DNA of 64,000 nt from Candidatus Gastranaerophilales bacterium. GTDB lineage: Bacteria > Cyanobacteriota > Vampirovibrionia > Gastranaerophilales > Gastranaerophilaceae. Both the position numbers and the translations under genes were made by a program. Positions 58,479 through 64,000 of this stretch are shown here, one piece after another. The stretch spans positions 19,261 to 83,260 of the forward strand of contig CALUSL010000007.1 in assembly GCA_944323425.1 (NCBI GenBank), read 5' to 3'. Below the pieces are notes generated by a model. It was given only the letters and a program-made list of their open reading frames with translations, was not told where the DNA came from and searched no databases. How positions within the stretch are numbered: position 1 is the stretch's first letter; each line of letters opens with the position of its first letter.

Positions 58479-59512
58479 AAATGAAAGCAATGCGTTTCTA
58501 TGCCCCCGGCGATATTCGTTTCGAGGAAGTTGATGTAAAAGAACCAAACGATAATGAAGTGCTTGTGAAAATAAAAGCAGCACTTACCTGCGGTACTGAC
58601 ATAAAAACATACAGAAGGGGACATCCGGTTCTGATTAAACATACTCCGTCAGGTTTCGGGCATGAATTCTCCGGTGTTGTGGAAAAAGTAGGGAAAAATG
58701 TAATCGGTTTTGAAGTAGGGGACAGAGTCGTTGCGGCCAATTCGGCTCCTTGCGGAAAGTGTTTTTTCTGTAAAAGAAAACAGTACAATTTGTGTGAAAA
58801 TCTTGACCTGCTAAATGGTGCTTATGCTGAGTACATAACGATTCCTCAGCGTATTGTTGAAAAAAACCTTTTGAAAATTCCGACCGGTTTGAGTTTTGAA
58901 AAAGCTGCATTTACTGAGCCGCTTGCCAATGTGGTTCATGGTGTGGAACGAACAGGCATAAACCCGGGCGACACCGTGGGAGTATTCGGCATTGGACCGA
59001 TAGGACTTATGTTTGCAAGACTTGCAAAATTAAAGGGTGCACGTGTTATAGTTGCGGGCAGAAATCCGTTGAAGTTGAAGCTGGCAAATGAGTTTGCGCT
59101 TGCTGATGAAATAATAGATATTAAAAAATATCAGCATCCTGAAAAAATCTTTAAATCATTTACTGATGAAGGAAAAGGGCTGGATGTGGCTGTTGAGTGC
59201 GTTGGTTTGCCTGAAATATGGGAAAAAATGTTTTCAATAGTCCGCCGCGGCGGTACTGTTCATTTCTTCGGCGGCTGCAAAAGCGGCACGACAGTGAATC
59301 TTGACACAAAAATGCTGCACTATGATGAAATAAAGGTCATTAGTGTTTTTCATCATACGCCGGAATATTTCAGAAAGTCGCTTGAGCTGATTGCAAACGG
59401 AGATGTTGATGTGAACAAGCTAATTACAGCAAGAATGCCTCTTGAAAAAACAAAAGAAGCGCTGGAAATGCACGAACGGGGCGATGCTATAAAAGTTTTG
59501 ATTACACCTTAA
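58475..59512 (+). CDS. Zinc-dependent MDR-family dehydrogenase, second copy
   Basis: 345 residues. Catalytic zinc site CGTDIKTYRRGHP with GHEFSG (about 37-66), structural-zinc cluster CGKCFFCKRKQYNLC (about 90-104) and a GIGPIGLMFARLAK nucleotide-binding motif (about 170-183). It is clearly diverged from the preceding MDR protein but has the same layout. The pair may act in successive oxidation/reduction of a sugar, polyol or amino-acid derivative. It ends 4 bases inside the convergent calpain-like gene, so transcription from both sides meets here. Confidence 0.85.
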   Translation: MKMKAMRFYAPGDIRFEEVDVKEPNDNEVLVKIKAALTCGTDIKTYRRGHPVLIKHTPSGFGHEFSGVVEKVGKNVIGFEVGDRVVAANSAPCGKCFFCKRKQYNLCENLDLLNGAYAEYITIPQRIVEKNLLKIPTGLSFEKAAFTEPLANVVHGVERTGINPGDTVGVFGIGPIGLMFARLAKLKGARVIVAGRNPLKLKLANEFALADEIIDIKKYQHPEKIFKSFTDEGKGLDVAVECVGLPEIWEKMFSIVRRGGTVHFFGGCKSGTTVNLDTKMLHYDEIKVISVFHHTPEYFRKSLELIANGDVDVNKLITARMPLEKTKEALEMHERGDAIKVLITP

Positions 59513-62076
59513 AGCATACCTGCACTAATATAACTGGTATATTGGGCAAGTAAAGAAACCGGTACTTTTATGTCAATTGCACAGTTCCAGGGGTTTGTTA
59601 TATATAGAGTATCTGTAGCTTCATCATAGCGTTTTATTGCATAAGTATGGTTTGAAACGAGATTGTACTCATTATTTATTGTTTTTTCCGGAGCAGTAGT
59701 CTCTGTATTTTTCATAGAAAAGAAAATCATTGCATTATCTTTATTTGCGATTCGTCCTGCATCTCTTAGAAGTTCTTCCGGAGGTTCTTTTGATTTTGTA
59801 ACATCAATAGAAATGACGTTTCCTTTTAACTCTCCAATATTCTTTAAATCAACTTCTTCTTTTGACAACGAGTTCAATCCCAGCAAATCCAGCATTGCAC
59901 GACGTTCGCTGCCGGTTTTTATACGGCTGATTTTTACAGACATTGTTTCGTTTTCGGGAATAATATCATATAGTCTCTCTCGTAGTGCGCATTCTGCATA
60001 AGCCTGCTCCAGCATTTGGAATCCCTTTGCACCCTGAAGCTGCTGTTTGTGCGGAAATTGTTCTACATTTCCATTTTTGAACCTGACTTTGTTTTCGTAT
60101 CTGTACCCGTCCAGTCCTTTTAGGTGAACGATTATATCTTCTCCATCCTGAGAAAACATTTCATACAATTTTACACGGAATTTTGGTTTTGACATCATAT
60201 TTTCCAGCACTGAAACAAAATAACAGTCTCCAAGCTGTGCCTGTTTTGATGCAAAACGTATAACAGGCGGAAATAATTCCAGATATTTTTCTTTTGATAT
60301 ATTCCATCTGACGAGTTTTTCTCCGTTATTAATATACATTTTTCCTTCTATACTCAGAACATCTCCTTCTTTTGTGTTTCTAAGTATTTCATTTTTGTCC
60401 ATATTTGCAGAAAATTCGGGAACTATGGACTCACCTTTCAGAACTTTTTCAGCATCTTTGTACACGTTATTGTTCAAATCCATATGTCTGTTCAGATAAC
60501 TTAATATTTGTATGGGAATTGTTTTGTCATTAATTAGTTTAAAAATTCCGTTGTTTTTGAGTTTTTCATACAATTCTTGTGAATCAAGCCTTATTCTTAA
60601 TACTTCTTTAACAATACCCGCATATTGAAATCCGTTTACGTTGGCTGTATCCAGTATTAATTTTGCAAAATCCTGTATACCGGCGCCTGATGAAAAGAAT
60701 TTTGCGCTGCTTTCTCCAAGTCCGTATGAATAGTATAACAGCATTTTTTGTTGTTCCAGTATTTCCGGCTTTTGGGGATATTCTTTGACCAGAAAGTCCA
60801 AAAGTTGAATATTATTTTTGTCTATATAAGATAAAAAGGTTTTTAAATCAGGGTTGTTAGATGATATTCCATTATAGTAATTACTGCAAATTGTTCCTAA
60901 AATCAGGGGTGTTCTGATTTTTTTGTTGTAATAATCTGTTGTAAAAAAATTATCTATCTTAGAGGAATACATGGACAAAGCACTTATTGAAAAATTTTTA
61001 TTATCAGCGGAGGCCTGAAGAAAATCATCTATAACATTTGTTACTATGGGGGCTATATCTTGATTTTTTCGCTCTTTGTCTACTCTTTCAAGTATTTTGG
61101 TGATTTCAGGAATATTTTTTCCCTCCAGTTGTAAAAGTTTTTTCGCTGCTTCTTGGTTATTCTTTGCCAGCTCCAACATTTTCAGGCTTTCATCAAAGAA
61201 ATCAAGGTATTCTGATGGTCTGATATATTTTACCTTAGCTGTTTCATCAATTTTTTGTTTTGTATCCAGAACCAAATCAAATAATTGCACAGCCAATTTT
61301 TTGTCCATTATGTTCACTGAAGCGAGTAGTTTCGGAACTTTTGACATATCTATATCAGCAATTTTTAAAAACTTTTCCTGAAACTCGCCGCTAACATTCA
61401 TTGCTGCAAGTGCACGACGTGTATTCGTTTCGAAATCGTCAAATTTGTTGTAAAAATAATTGTCATCTACAACAGTGTCTGCCTCAAGATTTTTGATAAA
61501 ATCCAGCCTGACAGCACCTTCAGTGATTGCTTTATAACCTTTTGAGGTTACGAGATTCCGCCAGCTTTGCGGGTCTCGATATCGCATTATTGCAATTCTT
61601 GTTGCCAGAGTATTTTTTAGTTTTTTGTCACTTTTCTGGCGCAAAAAATCATTTTCTACTATAAATTTTGCGTATTTAACCACTTTTCTGAAAGAATCTG
61701 GATTGTCCAGTATTTTTTCAATGTATCCTGTATCGGAAAAGGAATGATACAGCCACTCGGCATTCCTTCGTTCCTGAGTTTCCATACTTGCAAGCTTTTT
61801 CAGGATAACAAATATTTCAGCGCGGGGAAGTTTTGTGATTTTGCTGTCTTTTTCAAAATCATTTAAAATTTTTTTATATTCTTCCGGTATGTCATCGCAT
61901 TTTATAAGAATTGATGCTTTTGCATTCGCTGTTATTGCGTCGCTGCTTGCTTTGTTGTCTGTCGAGCTTTTATTTTCACTATCAGATGCAATCTTGTCTG
62001 ATGTCCGGATTGCTTTGTCTTTACTATTTAATTGACGTGCAGGCAAATTGCCATTTAGACTGTTAACGCTAACCAT
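59509..62076 (-). CDS. Large calpain-like cysteine protease
   Basis: 855 residues. The last 245 contain a C2 (calpain) papain-like triad: oxyanion Gln612 and Cys618 in KQAQLGDCYFVSVLENM, His810 in SNHTYAIKRYDEAT and Asn828 in LYITNPWN. The first 590 residues are helical and hydrophilic, with no recognised domain, signal peptide or membrane helix. Calpain domains are rare in bacteria. Without EF-hand or C2-like regulatory domains, activity may depend on the long N-terminal region. No inhibitor or substrate is encoded nearby. It could process a specific host or cell protein; this is speculation. Confidence 0.8.
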   Translation of the reverse strand: MVSVNSLNGNLPARQLNSKDKAIRTSDKIASDSENKSSTDNKASSDAITANAKASILIKCDDIPEEYKKILNDFEKDSKITKLPRAEIFVILKKLASMETQERRNAEWLYHSFSDTGYIEKILDNPDSFRKVVKYAKFIVENDFLRQKSDKKLKNTLATRIAIMRYRDPQSWRNLVTSKGYKAITEGAVRLDFIKNLEADTVVDDNYFYNKFDDFETNTRRALAAMNVSGEFQEKFLKIADIDMSKVPKLLASVNIMDKKLAVQLFDLVLDTKQKIDETAKVKYIRPSEYLDFFDESLKMLELAKNNQEAAKKLLQLEGKNIPEITKILERVDKERKNQDIAPIVTNVIDDFLQASADNKNFSISALSMYSSKIDNFFTTDYYNKKIRTPLILGTICSNYYNGISSNNPDLKTFLSYIDKNNIQLLDFLVKEYPQKPEILEQQKMLLYYSYGLGESSAKFFSSGAGIQDFAKLILDTANVNGFQYAGIVKEVLRIRLDSQELYEKLKNNGIFKLINDKTIPIQILSYLNRHMDLNNNVYKDAEKVLKGESIVPEFSANMDKNEILRNTKEGDVLSIEGKMYINNGEKLVRWNISKEKYLELFPPVIRFASKQAQLGDCYFVSVLENMMSKPKFRVKLYEMFSQDGEDIIVHLKGLDGYRYENKVRFKNGNVEQFPHKQQLQGAKGFQMLEQAYAECALRERLYDIIPENETMSVKISRIKTGSERRAMLDLLGLNSLSKEEVDLKNIGELKGNVISIDVTKSKEPPEELLRDAGRIANKDNAMIFFSMKNTETTAPEKTINNEYNLVSNHTYAIKRYDEATDTLYITNPWNCAIDIKVPVSLLAQYTSYISAGML

Positions 62077-62115
62077 ATATGTTATAAAACGGGTAAGAAC
62101 AAAAAATTGTCTATC

Positions 62116-62370
62116 TTAATTCTCAAGAGTTTCCAGTATTTTATTCTGTAATGAATCGTTTCGTTTCGTTTTCAATACTTTAAAAATTCTGTCTTTTTTG
62201 AAAGCACCTTTTATGCAATTTTCGTTTTTGCAAAGATAGACAGAACGTCCGAACGTATTCGAGTCCGGTTCAATCACAATCTCTCCATTGTCACAAACAC
62301 GCGTAATTTTTATAAATTCACTGCGATCTTTTATTTCTCCGCATGCTGCACATTTTCTTTTTACTATCAT
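62116..62370 (-). CDS. ylxR: YlxR/RnpM-type RNA-binding protein
   Basis: 84 residues. The family start VKRKCAACGEIKDRSEFIKI (3-22) with a paired Cys and the FGRSVYLCKNENCIKGAFKK block (about 41-60) match the DUF448/YlxR family. The B. subtilis homologue (RnpM) binds RNase P RNA and modulates its activity. In most bacteria ylxR sits between nusA and infB; here it overlaps purD by 4 bases, so the usual nusA context is lost. RnpA is also in this window at 407-763, on the other strand. Confidence 0.88.
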   Translation of the reverse strand: MIVKRKCAACGEIKDRSEFIKITRVCDNGEIVIEPDSNTFGRSVYLCKNENCIKGAFKKDRIFKVLKTKRNDSLQNKILETLEN

Positions 62371-63638
62371 AAGATGCCTGCCGGTAAACGTTTGCCAATA
62401 TCTGTTCTATATTTCATTCCGTCAAAATTGATGAGTTCAATTGCTTCATAAACTTTGTCAACCGCACGTCCCAGCGTTGAAGCTGAACTTGTGACAGCAA
62501 TGGCTCTGCCGCCGAGTGTTTCATATTCTGAATATACATTTTTTCTGGTTTTAAAATGAGAAATTTCTACATCCTCAGCTCCGGCTTCTTCCAGCCCGTA
62601 TATAACAGAGCCGCTTTTTAAATTTGCTGGATAGTTGCCGGAAACAAGTACTACAGAAGCGGCATATCCTGATTTCGTGGGTATTTCTGCATAATCATCT
62701 GCAAGCGAGCCTGCAATTGCGGCTTTCATGAGGTTAAGGAAATTGCAGTCCAAAAGTTCAAGAATGCATTGGGCATCTGGCTCCTGGAAAAATGAATTGA
62801 ACTCAAGTACATTCAATTCTTTATTTTTATCAATAATAATATCAATTCCAAGAACCCCAACATAATTTGTTTTGTTTTTAGCAAGAGAGTCCAGAGCCGG
62901 ATAAACTATTTCTTTGAAAATACGACTTTCCAGTTCAGTGTCAAGCATATAAAATGGTGCATATGCTCCTATACCTGATGTTATTAACCCTCCGTTTCCG
63001 TTTAGATTGTATTTGTACGGTACAACAGACATAATAGGCATTGCATTGTATCCGTCAGTTATTATGTAATAGGAAAATTCCTGACCTTCAACAAAATCTT
63101 CCAGCACAATTTTTTTGTTAAAGTTTGCAAAACTATCCTCAATTTTTCGTTTTGCTTCTTTGAATGAACTGCAAATTATTGTATTTTCTCCGGGCAGGTG
63201 GTTGTCCGTTTTTAGAAGTAAAGGATATTTTGAACGTCTGGCATAGTCTATAGCCATGTTTTCTCTGTCAAAAATACCGAACTTGGGCGTTTGGATTTTT
63301 GTTTTGTACATGAATTTTTTGCCGGTTGATTTGCTTGTGCATATTCTTGATGCAGTTGCAGTAGGTGAGAAAATCAGAAGACCGGCATCATTGAATTTTT
63401 CTGCAATTTCATACATTATTGCCTGTTCTGATGATGCTATCGTTAGATCGATTTCATTTGCTTTTGCAAATTCTAACAGTTCATCAGTATTGTTTGCTTT
63501 TATATCTATGCAGTTGGCAAATTCGCCGATAGCATCATTGCCCGGTGCGACAAATACAATGTTTACATTGTCGTAATTAGAAAATAGTTTTGCAAGTGTA
63601 TATTCTTTTGCGCCCGAGCCGACAATTAATATATTCAT
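62367..63638 (-). CDS. purD: Phosphoribosylamine-glycine ligase, divergent
   Basis: 423 residues. An ATP-grasp enzyme that couples phosphoribosylamine and glycine in purine synthesis. The N-terminal SGAKEYTLAKLF (8-19) corresponds to GGREHALAW of typical PurD, so the Arg-Glu-His is Lys-Glu-Tyr. ATP-grasp blocks STGKKFMYK (about 104-112), LLLKTDNHLPGENTII, VLEDFVEGQEFSYYIITDGY and LNVLEFNSFFQEPDAQ are recognisable but divergent from family norms (typical PurD has VLEFNVRFGDPETQ). It could be a paralogue with a changed substrate. No purH, purN or purF is adjacent. Confidence 0.75.
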   Translation of the reverse strand: MNILIVGSGAKEYTLAKLFSNYDNVNIVFVAPGNDAIGEFANCIDIKANNTDELLEFAKANEIDLTIASSEQAIMYEIAEKFNDAGLLIFSPTATASRICTSKSTGKKFMYKTKIQTPKFGIFDRENMAIDYARRSKYPLLLKTDNHLPGENTIICSSFKEAKRKIEDSFANFNKKIVLEDFVEGQEFSYYIITDGYNAMPIMSVVPYKYNLNGNGGLITSGIGAYAPFYMLDTELESRIFKEIVYPALDSLAKNKTNYVGVLGIDIIIDKNKELNVLEFNSFFQEPDAQCILELLDCNFLNLMKAAIAGSLADDYAEIPTKSGYAASVVLVSGNYPANLKSGSVIYGLEEAGAEDVEISHFKTRKNVYSEYETLGGRAIAVTSSASTLGRAVDKVYEAIELINFDGMKYRTDIGKRLPAGIL

Positions 63639-63750
63639 TGGACATTCCTTATCTTTGGCAAATGCTGCTTTCTCTCAGCTTCTTTTTATTTTAGCTATAT
63701 CGTATGTCGTAGTCAACACAGATTGTTTTTAGAATTTTTTAAAAAAAGTA

Positions 63751-63779
63751 TTGAAAAAATTTTTTTAGCGGATTATAAT
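63751..63779 (+). promoter_or_regulatory. Near-consensus sigma70 promoter facing the repeat array
   Basis: TTGAAA (63751-63756), 17 bases, TATAAT (63774-63779). Transcription would begin near 63786 and run into the tandem repeats. The region 63639-63750 between purD and this promoter is AT-rich and shows no gene. Confidence 0.65.
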
Positions 63780-63810
63780 CAACTTACGTTGAAAAATTAA
63801 TAGTTCGACA

Positions 63811-64000
63811 AAGGGTTTTAGCCGGGTGAGCCAAAGGCGAACGTTCTTTAGATTAGGAACCAACTGAGCTACAACCCGAAGTGAAAATTGAATATGGTGT
63901 GGGATCGTAGCCCCAGTGAGCGAGAGCGAACGTTCTTTAGATTAAGAACCAACTGAGCTACAACCCGAAGTGAAAATTGAATATGGTGTGGGATCGTAGC
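63811..64000 (+). repeat. 89-bp tandem repeat array with tRNA-like segment, cut by window edge
   Basis: A unit of 89 bases recurs: GCGAACGTTCTTTAGATTA begins at 63837 and again at 63926, and GTGAAAATTG at 63881 and 63970. A third unit starts at the right edge (GGGATCGTAGC at 63901 and 63990). Read on the minus strand each unit contains GGGTTGTAGCTCAGTTGGTT, identical to the acceptor/D-arm start of many tRNAs, but the anticodon and T arms do not follow. On the plus strand GTTCTTTAGATTAAGAAC forms a hairpin. No open frame covers 63639-64000. May be a non-coding RNA or degenerate tRNA-derived repeats. Confidence 0.75.

Noticed and set aside
63837..64000. tRNA gene on the minus strand
   Set aside because: Only the acceptor/D-arm start fits. 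No GAGC closes the D stem and no anticodon or T arm follows.
63811..64000. CRISPR array
   Set aside because: The whole 89-base unit is repeated, with no variable spacers and no cas genes.

Overview
The window looks like a chromosomal segment of a low-GC, flagellated, fermentative relative of the Cyanobacteriota, most likely a gut-type Melainabacteria (Gastranaerophilales). This placement is inferred from gene order and recognised families; no database was searched. The main pointers are an ATP synthase operon in the cyanobacterial atp1 order (a, c, b', b, delta, alpha, gamma, with beta and epsilon absent), a Ycf45-type ATPase, a cyanobacterial-style L34 and a short YidC. Flagellar and [FeFe]-hydrogenase genes are present and photosynthesis genes are not. 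No transposase, integrase, CRISPR array or prophage was seen.

Layout. 1-2014: start of proC (minus), then rpmH-rnpA-hisD. 2011-3910: a DUF4013-like membrane protein and a TPR protein (minus). 4028-9013: nuoJKLMN-like operon whose subunits have lost many of the residues used for proton pumping. 9015-12954: flagellar export operon (FliM/N-like, FliO, FliP, FliQ, a secretin N-domain protein, FliR; minus). 13127-17173: a coiled-coil protein and a two-component operon. 17157-19293: zinc-type CDF transporter, FliT-like and FliS genes, rpmB. 19385-20794: pdxJ and a pseudopilin. 20938-27041: the atp operon, an NfnA-like flavoprotein and a 56-residue cysteine protein. 27049-30812: a large EF-hand-like protein, a TPR protein and a GGDEF protein. 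30846-34862: an unrecognised four-gene envelope operon (VWA, FHA-like polytopic protein, two TonB-C-like proteins). 34937-40662: rex divergent from a hydrogenase operon (2Fe-2S protein, PAS-bearing sensory hydrogenase-like protein, SpoIIE/PP2C phosphatase, second 2Fe-2S protein, catalytic [FeFe] hydrogenase). 40726-49633: panE, a large SF1 helicase with a nuclease-like tail, TPR, mnmA, era, yidC. 49860-57377: two related membrane proteins, ycf45, rpsT, mrnC, a ribbon-helix-helix regulator and an Fe-S oxidoreductase. 57471-63638: two zinc MDR dehydrogenases, a large calpain-like protease, ylxR and purD. 63639-64000: a near-consensus promoter and the start of an 89-bp tandem repeat carrying a tRNA-like sequence.

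How it fits together. The hydrogenase, Rex, NfnA and degenerate complex I genes suggest fermentative redox balancing with H2 as an electron sink, sensed through Rex (NADH/NAD+) and a hydrogenase-phosphatase module. The ATP synthase may mostly build a proton motive force for flagella and transport. The observations most worth following are the degenerate complex I membrane arm, the VWA/FHA/TonB-like operon, the sensory hydrogenase-phosphatase module, a four-segment attenuator-like leader near 56.0 kb, and the terminal repeat array.
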